From: Caulobacter endophyticus
GTDB taxonomy: Bacteria; Pseudomonadota; Alphaproteobacteria; Caulobacterales; Caulobacteraceae
Assembly: GCF_029543245.1 (NCBI RefSeq)
Contig: NZ_JARQWV010000007.1
Span: 62,001 to 126,000, forward strand
Direction: 5' to 3'
DNA: 64,000 nt
The notes beneath the pieces were generated by a model. That model did not search any database and was not told the origin of the DNA. It saw only the letters and a list, made by a program, of their open reading frames with translations. This document shows, one piece after another, positions 34,172 through 43,529 of this stretch (its first letter is position 1; each line of letters begins with the position of its first letter). Both the position numbers and the translations under genes were made by a program.

Positions 34172-35350
34172 ATGGTTTCCTCCCCCGAAGCGCTTTCCGC
34201 CCGCGCGGTCGACATCCTGGCCAAGCTGGTCTCGTTCGACACCACCTCGCGCGGCTCCAACCTCGCCCTGATCGAATGGGTCGAGGCCTATCTCTCGGAC
34301 CTCGGCGTGGCGTCGCAGCGCGTGCCCAACGCCGACGGGACCAAGTCCAACCTGATGGCCAGCATCGGTCCGGCCACCCCGGGCGGGGTCGTGCTGTCGG
34401 GCCATACCGACGTGGTGCCGGTCGACGGCCAGCCCTGGACCAGCGACCCCTGGACCCTGACCGAGCGCGACGGTCGGCTCTATGGCCGGGGAACCTGCGA
34501 CATGAAGGGGTTCCTGGCCCTGGCCCTTGCCGCCGCGCCCGACCTCGCGGCCGGCGACCTCAAGCGTCCCGTCCACCTGGCCTTTTCCTATGACGAGGAA
34601 GTCGGGTGCCTGGGCGCGCCCGACATGATCGAGGTCATCGCCCGCGACCTGCCCAAGCCCGCCCTGGTGGTGGTCGGCGAGCCCACCGACATGGTCGCCG
34701 TGCAGGCCCACAAGGGCATCGCCAGCTACTGGGTGACAGTCACCGGCCGCGAGGCCCATTCCAGCCTCACCCATCTGGGCGTCTCGGCCAACATGGTGGC
34801 CGTCAAGCTGATGAACCACCTCGTGGAACTGTCCGAGCGGCTGGAGCGAGAGGCCGACCCGGCCTCGCCGTTCATGCCCAAGGGCGCGACCCTGACCATC
34901 GGCCAGGTCAACGGCGGCACGGCGGTGAACATCCTGGCCCGCCAGTGCCTGTTCGTCTTCGACCTGCGCACGCCGCCGGGCCTGGACCCGCAGGCCATTC
35001 TCGCCGACTTCTTCGCCCTGGCGGCGGCGCTGGACGCCGAGGTCAAGGCCAAGGCCCCGGAAGGCGGGGTCAAGGTCGAGGTCCGTTCGCTGACGCCGTC
35101 CTTCGCCCCCGAAGCGAACGGCGCGGCCGAGGCCTTCGCCCGCCGCATGGCCGGCGACAACGGCCCGGCGCGTGTGGCGCCCTATGCCGCCGAGGCGGGG
35201 CAGTTCCAGGGCGCGGGCTTTTCGACCGTCATCTGCGGCCCAGGCTCGATCGACCAGGCCCACCAGCCCGACGAATATGTCGAGATCGCCCAGATGGAGC
35301 GCGGGGCCCAGTTCATGCGCCGCCTGATCGACGACCTCGCCACTGCCTGA
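34172..35350 (+). CDS. argE: Acetylornithine deacetylase (M20 family)
   Basis: A 392-residue di-zinc amidohydrolase. The metal ligands lie in LSGHTDVVPVDG near residue 75, GRGTCDMKGF near 105 and the catalytic Glu pair in DEEVGCLG near 140. A dimerisation lid follows, and the last ligand is in the GPGSIDQAHQPDEYV segment. ArgE releases ornithine from N-acetylornithine in the linear arginine pathway. Relatives such as DapE act on other N-acyl amino acids, so the exact substrate is inferred. The 3' end overlaps the convergent glycosyltransferase by 38 bases. Confidence 0.85.
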   Translation: MVSSPEALSARAVDILAKLVSFDTTSRGSNLALIEWVEAYLSDLGVASQRVPNADGTKSNLMASIGPATPGGVVLSGHTDVVPVDGQPWTSDPWTLTERDGRLYGRGTCDMKGFLALALAAAPDLAAGDLKRPVHLAFSYDEEVGCLGAPDMIEVIARDLPKPALVVVGEPTDMVAVQAHKGIASYWVTVTGREAHSSLTHLGVSANMVAVKLMNHLVELSERLEREADPASPFMPKGATLTIGQVNGGTAVNILARQCLFVFDLRTPPGLDPQAILADFFALAAALDAEVKAKAPEGGVKVEVRSLTPSFAPEANGAAEAFARRMAGDNGPARVAPYAAEAGQFQGAGFSTVICGPGSIDQAHQPDEYVEIAQMERGAQFMRRLIDDLATA

Positions 35351-36350
35351 TGACGATCCGGCGGCCGAAGAAGGCCACCGGGTCCAGGGCCATGGCCCGC
35401 AGGATGTCGACCGCCGGCGCCTTGCGGGCGGCCTGGATCTGGCGGCGCGAGGCCAGGATGGAAGCAAGGTCGGCTTTTGCGAAGGCGGCCTTGAAACCCT
35501 TCCACACCGGCCCGGCGTCGCGCCGGCGCAGGTGCAGCAGGAAGAGGCCGGCGGTGACGGCGAAGTGCAGCGGCGCGCTCCACCACAGCATCGGCGAGGG
35601 CGTGTTCTTCAGGAAGGTCCAGACCCGGTTGCGGGTGCCGTGGAACAGGGCGAAGTCCGAGCGTACGCCCAGGGTCGCCGAACCGACGTGCTCGACCTTG
35701 GCGTCGGGAACCAGCAGGGTGGGCTCGCTGTCGAGCCGCAGGCGGTAGCCCAGGTCGACGTCCTCGCAGTAGCAGAAGAACCGCTCGTCGAAGCCGCCCA
35801 GGCGCAGGAACAGGTCGCGGTCCAGCATCATCGCCGCGCCGCAGGCCGAGAACACCTCGCCCTCGAAGACCTTCGGCGTCTCCTTGCGGCGATAGCCGCC
35901 ACGGAACGGGATGCCGGCCGAGGTCATGACGTCGCCGGCGCCGTCCATCAGCCCGGGCTCGTCGGCCACCAGCTGCAGGGAGGCGAAGCTGCTGACGTCC
36001 GGATGGCGCGCGGCGGCCGAAGCCAGCTTCTCCAGCCAGTCAGGATGCGGATAGGCGTCGGGGTTCAGCAGCACCAGCCAGCGGCCGCGGGCCTCCCGGG
36101 CCGCAAGGTTGTTGCCGGCCGCGAAGCCGGTGTTGGCGCCCGGCTCGATAAGCCGGATCGACGGATCGGCCTTGGCCGCCGCCTGCGGCGCGCCGTCGGT
36201 CGAGGCGTTGTCGACCAGCAGCACCTCGAAGTCGCCGAAGGTCTGCGCGGCCAGCCCGGCCAGGCAGCGCGCCAGGGTGGGGCCGCTTTGATAGGCGACG
36301 ACGACGACGCTGAAGAGGGGGCCCTTGCCATCGACGGTCTGACGGGCCAT
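35313..36350 (-). CDS. GT2 glycosyltransferase, rhamnosyltransferase type
   Basis: A 345-residue GT-A enzyme. LFSVVVVAYQSGPTLARCLA starts the fold. LLVDNASTDG, ANTGFAAGNNLAAREARGRW and LLNPDAYPHPDW carry the nucleotide-sugar and metal motif (NPDA in place of DxD). FDERFFCYCEDVDLGYRLRL supplies the catalytic Asp/Glu. This pattern matches GT2 rhamnosyltransferases such as WbbL, and the divergent rfbCBDA operon makes dTDP-L-rhamnose, so rhamnose transfer is likely. The gap to rfbC is only 33 bases, so the rfbC promoter probably lies inside the 5' end of this gene. The open frame runs further upstream, but that part is shadow of rfbC. Confidence 0.85.
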   Translation of the reverse strand: MARQTVDGKGPLFSVVVVAYQSGPTLARCLAGLAAQTFGDFEVLLVDNASTDGAPQAAAKADPSIRLIEPGANTGFAAGNNLAAREARGRWLVLLNPDAYPHPDWLEKLASAAARHPDVSSFASLQLVADEPGLMDGAGDVMTSAGIPFRGGYRRKETPKVFEGEVFSACGAAMMLDRDLFLRLGGFDERFFCYCEDVDLGYRLRLDSEPTLLVPDAKVEHVGSATLGVRSDFALFHGTRNRVWTFLKNTPSPMLWWSAPLHFAVTAGLFLLHLRRRDAGPVWKGFKAAFAKADLASILASRRQIQAARKAPAVDILRAMALDPVAFFGRRIVIRQWRGRRSGGA

Positions 36351-36383
36351 GCGTGGCGCACTCGCGTTCAAAAGGTAGCGTCC

Positions 36384-36956
36384 ATGAAGATCACGCCGAC
36401 GGCGATTCCCGAAGTGCTGCTTATCACGCCGGCGCGCCATGGCGATGAGAGAGGCTGGTTCTCCGAGACGTTCCGTCAGTCGGCGCTGGAAGAAGCCGGG
36501 TTCACCGGCCGCCAGTTCGTGCAGGACAACCACGTGCGCTCGACGCGCAAGGGCATCCTGCGCGGCCTGCACTTCCAGAAGGCGCCGCACGCCCAGGACA
36601 AGCTGCTGCGCTGCGTGCGCGGCGCGATCATGGACGTCGCCGTCGACATCCGGGTGGGCTCGCCCACCTACGGCCGGTGGGTCGGGGCGGAGCTGTCGGC
36701 CGATAACGCCCAGCAGCTGCTGGTGCCCAAGGGCTTCGCCCACGCCTATTGCACCCTCACCGAGGAGTGCGAGGTGCTCTACAAGGTCACCGACTACTAC
36801 GCGCCGCAGGCCGAGGGCGCGCTGCGCTGGAACGATCCGGCCGTGGGCGTGGACTGGGGGCTGCCCGCCGACCAGATCAGCACCAACGAACGGGACGCGA
36901 GCGCGCCCCTGTTGGCCGAACTGGGCGCGGCCTTCGTCTATGGCGAAGCGTTCTGA
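36384..36956 (+). CDS. rfbC: dTDP-4-dehydrorhamnose 3,5-epimerase
   Basis: A 190-residue cupin that inverts C-3 and C-5 of dTDP-4-keto-6-deoxyglucose. The catalytic His is in GILRGLHFQ near residue 61, with Lys in QDKLLRCVRGAIMDVAVD and the catalytic Tyr in VLYKVTDYY. WNDPAVGVDW is the usual C-terminal block. The ATG at 36384 sits 33 bases from the divergent glycosyltransferase start. It is first in the order rfbC-rfbB-rfbD-rfbA, although a 141-base gap separates it from rfbB. It is a paralogue of the epimerase at 21819 in the CDP-sugar operon. Confidence 0.94.
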   Translation: MKITPTAIPEVLLITPARHGDERGWFSETFRQSALEEAGFTGRQFVQDNHVRSTRKGILRGLHFQKAPHAQDKLLRCVRGAIMDVAVDIRVGSPTYGRWVGAELSADNAQQLLVPKGFAHAYCTLTEECEVLYKVTDYYAPQAEGALRWNDPAVGVDWGLPADQISTNERDASAPLLAELGAAFVYGEAF

Positions 36957-37097
36957 GCAACCTTCGGGCGAGGGATCCCCGGCCGCCCGATCTAGGCTAT
37001 CGAGCGGTCTGAACCGATGTTATGACGCTCGCGCGTGGCGCTTATGCTTGTTTATGCTGGGTTGTTCCAAGGCCGGAGCGGCTCGGGGGAGTAGGTC

Positions 37098-38156
37098 GTG
37101 AAGATACTTGTGACGGGTGGCGCGGGCTTCATCGGTTCGGCCGTGTGCCGTCTGCTGGTTGGCGAAACGGGCGACCAGGTCGTCAACGTCGACAAGCTCA
37201 CCTACGCCGGCACCCTGACCTCGGTGGCCGAGGTCTCGGATTCTCCCGACTACGTGTTCGTGCAGGCCGACATCGCCGATCGCGCCGCGATCCGCGCGAT
37301 CTTCGAGGCGCACAAGCCCGACGCCGTCCTGCACCTGGCGGCTGAATCGCACGTCGATCGCTCGATCGTCGGCGCGGGCCCCTTCATCGAGACCAACATC
37401 GTCGGCGCCTATGTGATGCTGGACTGCGCGCTGGAGTACTGGCGCGGCCTGTCGGGCGAAGCCAAGGCGGCCTTCCGCTTCGTCCACGTCTCCACCGACG
37501 AGGTCTATGGCAGCCTGGGCGCAGACGGCCTGTTCCACGAGACCACCCCCTACGCGCCGACCTCGCCCTATTCGTCGTCTAAGGCGGCGGCCGACCACCT
37601 GGCCCTGGCGTGGTTCCATACCTACGGCCTGCCGGTGCTGGTCTCCAACTGCTCCAACAACTACGGGCCCTATCACTTCCCCGAGAAGCTGATCCCGCTG
37701 ATGATCCTCAACGGCCTGGATCGCAAGGCGCTGCCGGTCTACGGCGACGGCGCCAACATCCGCGACTGGCTGTTCGTCGAGGACCACGCCCGCGCCCTGC
37801 GCACGATCCTGGAAACCGGACGTCCGGGCGAGAAGTACAATGTGGGTGGGCGCAACGAGCGCACCAACCTTCAGGTGGTCCACACCATCTGCGACCTGCT
37901 GGACGAGCTGGCCCCCAGCGCGGCGGGCTCGCACCGCGACCTGATCACCTTCGTCGCCGACCGTCCGGGCCACGACCGCCGCTACGCGATCGACGCCACC
38001 AAGCTGGAAACCGAGCTGGGCTGGCGCGCCCGCGAAACCTTCGAGACCGGCATCCGCAAGACGGTGGAATGGTATCTGGCGCGCGCCGACTGGTGGGGTC
38101 CGCTGCGCGAGGCCTATGACGGCCGTCGACTGGGCCTGCTGGCCAAGGCCGGCTGA
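37098..38156 (+). CDS. rfbB: dTDP-glucose 4,6-dehydratase
   Basis: A 352-residue extended SDR converting dTDP-glucose to dTDP-4-keto-6-deoxyglucose. It has the N-terminal [23 protein letters not shown], the catalytic STDEVYGSL and [10 protein letters not shown], then [13 protein letters not shown] for the sugar nucleotide. The start is GTG, with GGGGGAG seven bases upstream. The 141-base leader shows no other gene; it may carry a second promoter for the rest of the operon. The rfbD start is six bases after its stop. Confidence 0.96.
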   Translation: MKILVTGGAGFIGSAVCRLLVGETGDQVVNVDKLTYAGTLTSVAEVSDSPDYVFVQADIADRAAIRAIFEAHKPDAVLHLAAESHVDRSIVGAGPFIETNIVGAYVMLDCALEYWRGLSGEAKAAFRFVHVSTDEVYGSLGADGLFHETTPYAPTSPYSSSKAAADHLALAWFHTYGLPVLVSNCSNNYGPYHFPEKLIPLMILNGLDRKALPVYGDGANIRDWLFVEDHARALRTILETGRPGEKYNVGGRNERTNLQVVHTICDLLDELAPSAAGSHRDLITFVADRPGHDRRYAIDATKLETELGWRARETFETGIRKTVEWYLARADWWGPLREAYDGRRLGLLAKAG

Positions 38157-38162
38157 CGGGAC

Positions 38163-39041
38163 ATGGCGCGTCCGATCCTGGTTTTCGGCCGTAGCGGCCA
38201 GGTCGCGCAGGAACTCGCCCTGCTGGCCGAGCGGACAGGGCGTCCGATGACCTTCGCCGGGCGTGAGACGCTCGACCTTTCCGACCACGGTGCGATCGCG
38301 GGCCTGATCGAGGCGGTCGCTCCCTCGGCGGTGATCAACGCGGCGGCCTATACCGCGGTCGATCGCGCCGAAAGCGAAGCCGAGGCCGCCTATGCCCTGA
38401 ACGTTGCGGCGCCCGGCGCCATGGCTGCGGCCTGCGCAGCGCTGGGCCTGCCTTTCGTGCACTTCTCCACCGACTACGTGTTCGAAGGGACGCTGGAGCG
38501 TCCCTATGTCGAGACCGACCCGACCGGCCCGACCGGGATCTACGGCGCCAGCAAGCTGGCCGGCGAGCGCAAGGTGGCGCAGGCCGGCGGCGCGGCGGCG
38601 ACCCTGCGCACCTCCTGGGTCTACAGCCGCCACGGCGCGAACTTCGTGAAGACCATGCTGCGCCTGGCCGCCGATCGCGACGAACTGGGCGTGGTCGCCG
38701 ACCAGATCGGTCGGCCGACCTGGGCGCGCGACTGCGCCGAGGCCGCGCTGGTCACGGCCGACGCCCTGGCCGCCGATCCCGCGCTGGCGGGGGTCTATCA
38801 CCTGTCGGGCGCGGGCGACGCCAGTTGGGCCGACCTGGCGCAGGCCGTATTCGAGGTATCGGCCGCACGGGGCGGGCCGACCGCCAAGGTTCGCCCGATC
38901 ACCACCGCCGACTATCCGACGCCCGCGCGCCGGCCGGCCAATTCGCGGCTCGACTGCGGAAAGCTCGAAGCCGCGCTGAACTGGCGCACCCGTCCGTGGC
39001 GCGAAAGCCTGACGGCCTGCATGACCGAGATGGAGCTCTAG
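38163..39041 (+). CDS. rfbD: dTDP-4-dehydrorhamnose reductase
   Basis: A 292-residue SDR performing the last step to dTDP-L-rhamnose. [11 protein letters not shown] is the nucleotide-binding start, [12 protein letters not shown] and FSTDYVFEG hold catalytic residues, and YGASKLAGE the Tyr-x3-Lys pair. RRPANSRLD near residue 255 is a strong RfbD signature. The gene is packed tightly between rfbB (six-base gap) and rfbA (seven-base gap) in one operon. Confidence 0.95.
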   Translation: MARPILVFGRSGQVAQELALLAERTGRPMTFAGRETLDLSDHGAIAGLIEAVAPSAVINAAAYTAVDRAESEAEAAYALNVAAPGAMAAACAALGLPFVHFSTDYVFEGTLERPYVETDPTGPTGIYGASKLAGERKVAQAGGAAATLRTSWVYSRHGANFVKTMLRLAADRDELGVVADQIGRPTWARDCAEAALVTADALAADPALAGVYHLSGAGDASWADLAQAVFEVSAARGGPTAKVRPITTADYPTPARRPANSRLDCGKLEAALNWRTRPWRESLTACMTEMEL

Positions 39042-39048
39042 ACGTCCC

Positions 39049-39912
39049 ATGAAAGGCATCGTTCTGGCCGGCGGCTCGGGTACACGGCTGCACCCCCTGA
39101 CGCGAGCGGTCTGCAAGCAGCTGCTGCCGATCTACGACAAGCCGATGGTCTACTATCCGATCAGCACCCTGATGCTGGCGGGGATCCGCGACATCCTGAT
39201 CATCTCGACGCCCAAGGACACGCCGCTGTTCAAGGACCTGCTGGGCGACGGCTCGGCCTGGGGCGTGCGCTTCGAGTATGCGGTGCAGGAGACGCCCCGC
39301 GGGCTGGCCGACGCCTTCATCGTCGGCAAGGAGTTCATCGGCGAGGACCGCTGCGCCCTGATCCTGGGCGACAACCTCTATTTCGGCCACGGCCTGTCGG
39401 AAGAGCTCGCCCGCGCCTCGACTTCGGGCGTGGGCGCCACCGTCTTCGCCTATCACGTCAATGATCCCGAACGGTACGGCGTGGTGGATTTCGACGATGA
39501 CGGCCGGGCCGTCTCGCTGGAGGAGAAGCCGGAGAAGCCGCGTTCGAACTGGGCGGTGACCGGTCTCTATTTCTACGACAACCAGGTGGTCGACATGGCG
39601 CGCGACCTGCCGCCGTCGCCGCGCGGCGAGATCGAGATCACCGACATCAACCGGCTCTATCTCGACAAGGGCGCGCTGTCGGTGGCCAAGCTGGGTCGCG
39701 GATACGCCTGGCTGGACACCGGCACCCACGACAGCCTGGTCGAGGCCACCGAGTTCATCCGCGCCATCGAAAAGCGCCAGGGCCAGAAGGTCGGCTGTCC
39801 CGAAGAGGTGGCCTTCAGCAAGGGCTGGATCGACGCCAAGGCGCTGAAGGCCCTGGGCCGCTCGATGGGCAAGACCGAGTACGGCCGCTACCTCGTGTCG
39901 CTGGCCGGCTGA
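39049..39912 (+). CDS. rfbA: Glucose-1-phosphate thymidylyltransferase
   Basis: A 287-residue nucleotidyltransferase making dTDP-glucose, the entry step of the rhamnose pathway, and usually feedback-inhibited by dTDP-rhamnose. [20 protein letters not shown] is the nucleotide loop, [15 protein letters not shown] binds sugar, and [23 protein letters not shown] and [19 protein letters not shown] are RmlA landmarks. It is last in the operon. Its final 25 bases overlap the end of the convergent queG gene, leaving no room for a separate intergenic terminator. Confidence 0.96.
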   Translation: MKGIVLAGGSGTRLHPLTRAVCKQLLPIYDKPMVYYPISTLMLAGIRDILIISTPKDTPLFKDLLGDGSAWGVRFEYAVQETPRGLADAFIVGKEFIGEDRCALILGDNLYFGHGLSEELARASTSGVGATVFAYHVNDPERYGVVDFDDDGRAVSLEEKPEKPRSNWAVTGLYFYDNQVVDMARDLPPSPRGEIEITDINRLYLDKGALSVAKLGRGYAWLDTGTHDSLVEATEFIRAIEKRQGQKVGCPEEVAFSKGWIDAKALKALGRSMGKTEYGRYLVSLAG

Positions 39913-40970
39913 AGCCCGGACAATCGCGACGCCGCCCAGCCGGCGGCGTCGCGGACGGTCTCGTCGGGATCGGCCTGCAGGGGCTCGACCACGGCCATCA
40001 GCCCGCGATCGCCGCTGTTGCCGATGGCGTAGAGCACGTTGCGCACGAAGCGGTCGCGGCCGATGCGCTTGATCGGGCTCTTGCTGAACAGCGCTCGGAA
40101 CGACGGATCGTCCAGCACGGCCAGCTCCGCCAGTGACGGGGTCTTCAGGCTCTCGCGGGCGTGGAACTTGGCCTCGGCCGACAGGCTGGCGAACTTGTTC
40201 CACGGGCAGGCGGCCAGGCAGTCGTCGCAGCCGTAGATGCGGTTGCCCAGCAGGGGTCTGAACTCGTCCGGAATCGGGCCGGCCAGCTCGATGGTCAGGT
40301 ACGAGATGCAGCGCCGCGCATCCAGCCGGTGCGGGGCGGGGAAGGCGTTGGTCGGGCAGATGTCCAGGCACGCCCGGCACGAGCCGCAGCGGTCGAACTC
40401 GGCCGGATCCGGCGGCAGGTCCAGGGTCGTCAGCACGCTGCCCAAGAACAGCCACGAGCCGAACTGGCGCGAGACGAGGTTGGTGTGCTTGCCCTGCCAG
40501 CCCAGGCCCGCGCGCTGAGCCAGCGGCTTTTCCATCAGGGGCGCGGTGTCCACGAACACCTTCACCTCATTGCCCCAGCGGCGGTGCATCCAGCCGGCCA
40601 GCTGCTTGAGGCGCTTCTTGACCACGTCGTGATAGTCGTCGCCCTGGGCGTAGACGCTGATGGCGGCGCGGTCGCGGTGCTCCAGCTGGGTCAGCGGGTC
40701 GATGTCGGGGCCGTAGTTGACGCCCAGCACCACGGCGCTCTTCGCATCGGTCCACATGGCGGTGGGGTGGCTGCGCCGCTCGAGCGTCTCCTCCATCCAG
40801 CCCATGGCCCCGTGCAGCCCCTCGGCCACGAACTGGCGCAGCCATTGCCCGTTCGGCCAGGCGTCGGCCGCCGAGGCGAAGCCGCAGGCGTCGAAGCCCA
40901 GCGCGAGGGCTTCGCGGCGGATCTCGTCCCGGATAATTTGAGGCGTCAGATCAGAAGTCGAGGTCGTCAT
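39888..40970 (-). CDS. queG: Epoxyqueuosine reductase
   Basis: A 360-residue cobalamin and iron-sulfur enzyme that reduces epoxyqueuosine to queuosine at tRNA position 34. Two [4Fe-4S] cysteine sets are visible: [13 protein letters not shown] near residue 195, and [11 protein letters not shown] near 249 together with CISYL. The N-terminal half carries the cobalamin-binding region ([19 protein letters not shown]). A HEAT-like tail ends the protein. The start overlaps the end of the upstream GST-like gene by 20 bases, so the two are probably co-transcribed. Its 3' end overlaps rfbA. Confidence 0.95.
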   Translation of the reverse strand: MTTSTSDLTPQIIRDEIRREALALGFDACGFASAADAWPNGQWLRQFVAEGLHGAMGWMEETLERRSHPTAMWTDAKSAVVLGVNYGPDIDPLTQLEHRDRAAISVYAQGDDYHDVVKKRLKQLAGWMHRRWGNEVKVFVDTAPLMEKPLAQRAGLGWQGKHTNLVSRQFGSWLFLGSVLTTLDLPPDPAEFDRCGSCRACLDICPTNAFPAPHRLDARRCISYLTIELAGPIPDEFRPLLGNRIYGCDDCLAACPWNKFASLSAEAKFHARESLKTPSLAELAVLDDPSFRALFSKSPIKRIGRDRFVRNVLYAIGNSGDRGLMAVVEPLQADPDETVRDAAGWAASRLSGLQPASDTR

Positions 40971-41637
40971 AGTGCGCGGCCGGCGCGAGGCCGGGCCAGC
41001 GGTCGGCCAGGATGGGCCTGAAGCACGGCCTCGATTTCAGCTTCATGTACCAGGTGCGGACCGCGGGGAAGTCCTTCCACGGCACGTCGCCGAAATAGTC
41101 GATGACGGAGAGGTGCGCCGCGCCGGCGAAATCGCCCAGGCTCATGCGGCGGCCGGCCAGCCAGTCGCGCTGCTGAAGCAGGCTTTCCATGTAGCCCATG
41201 TGATTGCGCAGGGCGTCGCGGCCTTGGCGCAGGGCGCCGAGATCAGGCGCCCCCATCCGCAGCAGGCGCTTTTCCATCTTCTCGTGCAGCAGGAAGCCGT
41301 TGACCTCGTTGTCGAACTTGCGGTCGAACCACTGCATCAGGCGGCGGGCCTCGGCGCGCTCGCCGGCCTCGCGGCCCAACAGGGCGGGTTCGGGTTCCTG
41401 TTCCTCGATATGCTCGAGGATGGCGCGGGTTTCGCAGACCACGGAGGTGCGCTGGTGGCGAGTCTCGACCAGCACCGGCGTCAGGCCCGACGGGTTCAGC
41501 GCCGTGAACTCCGGCGGCGACTCCCAATAGCGCACCTGGACCTCGGAGAACGCCACCCGCTTTTCGCCCAGCGCGAGGCGAACCTGGCGCGAGGCCGGGT
41601 CGAGCGGGAAATGGTGAAGGGTGCGTTCGACGCTCAT
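40951..41637 (-). CDS. Glutathione S-transferase family protein
   Basis: A 228-residue protein with an N-terminal thioredoxin-like fold (TLHHFPLDPASRQVRLALGE, then NPSGLTPVLVE and CETRAILEHIEE) and an all-helical C-terminal domain with SLGDFAGAAHLSVIDYFGD, the usual N-capping Asp motif. The catalytic Ser/Tyr position seems to be the Ser in PASRQVR. Such enzymes conjugate or isomerise electrophiles; the substrate is unknown. A GTG two codons upstream is an alternative start. It overlaps queG, the next gene, by 20 bases. Confidence 0.82.
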   Translation of the reverse strand: MSVERTLHHFPLDPASRQVRLALGEKRVAFSEVQVRYWESPPEFTALNPSGLTPVLVETRHQRTSVVCETRAILEHIEEQEPEPALLGREAGERAEARRLMQWFDRKFDNEVNGFLLHEKMEKRLLRMGAPDLGALRQGRDALRNHMGYMESLLQQRDWLAGRRMSLGDFAGAAHLSVIDYFGDVPWKDFPAVRTWYMKLKSRPCFRPILADRWPGLAPAAHYDDLDF

Positions 41638-41749
41638 GCCCACATGCGTTCAGGCTGCATCGTCTGATCGATGCGCCGCTTTGCTTAACAAGATATTGCC
41701 AAGCAAGGACTATTCGCCCGAATGGCCGTTTTTGAGGTGTGCGCCGCAA

Positions 41750-41873
41750 TCCCTCTCCCCTTGCGGGAGAGGGTGGCCTGCGAAGCAGGTCGGGTGAGGG
41801 GTCTCTCAGAACCGCCCGCTCGACCCCTCATCCGTCGACTTCGTCGACACCTTCTCCCGCAAGGGGAGAAGGA
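41750..41873. repeat. Long inverted repeat, family B copy 1
   Basis: One end reads CCCTCTCCCCTTGCGGGAGA and the other CTTCTCCCGCAAGGGGAGAA, in inverse orientation. GTGAGGGGT faces ACCCCTCA inside, and each arm holds its own small palindrome. It abuts the stop codon of hldE exactly. The same blocks recur at 58667-58832. It is probably a mobile or remnant palindromic unit that can also act as a terminator. Confidence 0.75.
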
Positions 41874-43343
41874 TCAGCTGTTCGCCCTTGCGATCAGCGC
41901 CGTGGTGCTCTGGCCTGCCTTCAGATCGGCCAGCACCACGCGGCCGCCATTGGCCAGCACCACGTCCGAGCCGACCACGGTCTCGACCGTGTAGTCGGCG
42001 CCTTTGACCAGCACGTCGGGCTTGATGGCGGTGATCAGTTCCAGCGGGGTGTCCTCGTCGAACAGGGTGACCAGGTCGACGGCCGACAGCGAGGCCAGCA
42101 CGGCGGCGCGGGCTTCTTCCTTCTGCACCGGGCGGGTCGGTCCCTTCAGCCGCTGGACCGAGGCGTCGGTGTTGAGGCCCAGCACCAGGCGGTCGCAGGC
42201 GGCCTTGGCTTGCGCGAGCAGCGAGACGTGACCGGGGTGCAGGAGGTCGAAGCAGCCGTTGGTGAAGCCCACCTTCAGGCCGCGCGCCCGCCAGCCGGCG
42301 ACGATCTCCAGCATCCGCTCGCGGGCGGCGATCTTTTCCTGGCCGGGATCGCCGTGGGCGCCGGCCAGAACCGCCTTCAGCTCGCCGGCGGTGACCACGT
42401 CGGTGCCCAGCTTGGCCACGACCAGGCCGGCGGCGGCGTTGGCCAGACGGGCGGCGGCCGGCAGATCCGCCCCGGCGGCCAGCGACAGGGCCAGGGTGGC
42501 GGCCACGGTGTCGCCCGCGCCCGAGACGTCGAACACCTCCAGCGCGCTGGCCGGCAGGTGAACGTGCGCCTCGCCGCGCTGCGACAGGGTCATGCCCGCC
42601 GCGCCGCGCGTGACCAGGGCGGCCGAGAGATTGGGGGCGGCGGAAAGGATCGCCTCGCCGGCGGCCTCGGCGGCCTCGTCGCCGGCGCCGGCGACGCCCG
42701 TGGCCTCGGCGGCCTCGCGGCGGTTGGGCTTGATCACCGTCGCGCCGTCGTAGCGCGAGAGGTCGCGGCTCTTGGGGTCGACGATCACCGGCTTGCCGGC
42801 GGCGCGGGCGGCGGCGATGGCGGCGGCCAGGACCTGCGGGGTCAGAACGCCCTTGGCGTAGTCGGACAGCACCACGACGTCGGCGGAGGCGAGCGCCTTC
42901 TCGAAGGCGGTCAGCACCAGGGCGGCGTCGGCCGGGTGGCGGTCCTCGCGGTCGGCGCGCAGCATCTGGTGCGAGGCGGCGACATAGCGGGTCTTCTCGG
43001 TGGTGCGGCGGCCCGGATCGACGGCCAGGGCGCTCTCCAGGCCCGGCTCGCGCTCGACCAGCGCCTGCACGGCGCGGCCGGCGTCGTCGTCGCCGATCAA
43101 CCCGGCCAGAACCGCGCGGCCGCCGAGGGCGGCGACGTTGCGGGCCACGTTGCCGGCCCCGCCCAGCATGGTGGTCTCGCGCTCGATGGCGATCACCGCC
43201 ACCGGGGCCTCAGGCGAAATGCGGTCGACCGCGCCATAGACGAACCGGTCGAGCATGACGTCGCCCAGCACCAGCACGGTCTTGCCGGAAAAGGCGTCGG
43301 GCAGGCGGGCCAGGGTGTCGTCCATGGAGAAGGGGCTCGTCAT
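41874..43343 (-). CDS. hldE: Bifunctional heptose kinase/adenylyltransferase
   Basis: A 489-residue fusion for ADP-heptose synthesis. The N-terminal ribokinase-fold domain (GDVMLDRFVYGAVDRISPEA, then MLGGAGNVARNVAALG and the catalytic DVSGAGDTVAATL) phosphorylates heptose-7-phosphate at C-1. The C-terminal nucleotidyltransferase domain (TNGCFDLLHPGHVSLL near residue 360) joins it to AMP. With the GmhB-like phosphatase at the left edge it supplies the LPS inner-core heptose. The start is uncertain: ATG at 43343 or 43325, neither with a clear ribosome binding site. It lies downstream of the cation-transporter gene, separated by repeat C. Confidence 0.93.
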   Translation of the reverse strand: MTSPFSMDDTLARLPDAFSGKTVLVLGDVMLDRFVYGAVDRISPEAPVAVIAIERETTMLGGAGNVARNVAALGGRAVLAGLIGDDDAGRAVQALVEREPGLESALAVDPGRRTTEKTRYVAASHQMLRADREDRHPADAALVLTAFEKALASADVVVLSDYAKGVLTPQVLAAAIAAARAAGKPVIVDPKSRDLSRYDGATVIKPNRREAAEATGVAGAGDEAAEAAGEAILSAAPNLSAALVTRGAAGMTLSQRGEAHVHLPASALEVFDVSGAGDTVAATLALSLAAGADLPAAARLANAAAGLVVAKLGTDVVTAGELKAVLAGAHGDPGQEKIAARERMLEIVAGWRARGLKVGFTNGCFDLLHPGHVSLLAQAKAACDRLVLGLNTDASVQRLKGPTRPVQKEEARAAVLASLSAVDLVTLFDEDTPLELITAIKPDVLVKGADYTVETVVGSDVVLANGGRVVLADLKAGQSTTALIARANS

Positions 43344-43398
43344 TGGGAGAAGGCCGCTAATTGGGCGCATAGCGGCCGGAGAGCAAGAGGCCGGCAAG

Positions 43399-43529
43399 AT
43401 CCTCCCCCTCTGGGGGAGGTGGCCCGAAGGGCCGGAGGGGGGACGTTTTCAGCTTTCGATGGGCTGGCAGTCTCATCAAGCACACCCCCCTCCGTCGGCT
43501 TCGCCGACACCCCCCCAGAGGGGGAGGAT
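43399..43529. repeat. Long inverted repeat, family C
   Basis: ATCCTCCCCCTCTGGGGGAG and the inverse of it frame the element, which ends exactly at the stop codon of the cation transporter. Each arm carries a second small palindrome (GGCCCGAAGGGCC on one side, GTCGGCTTCGCCGAC on the other). The layout is that of family B with different bases. Confidence 0.72.

Noticed and set aside
41750-41873. CRISPR array, considered because of repeated CCTCTCCC-type blocks
   Set aside because: There are only inverse pairs, no regularly spaced direct repeats and no cas genes.
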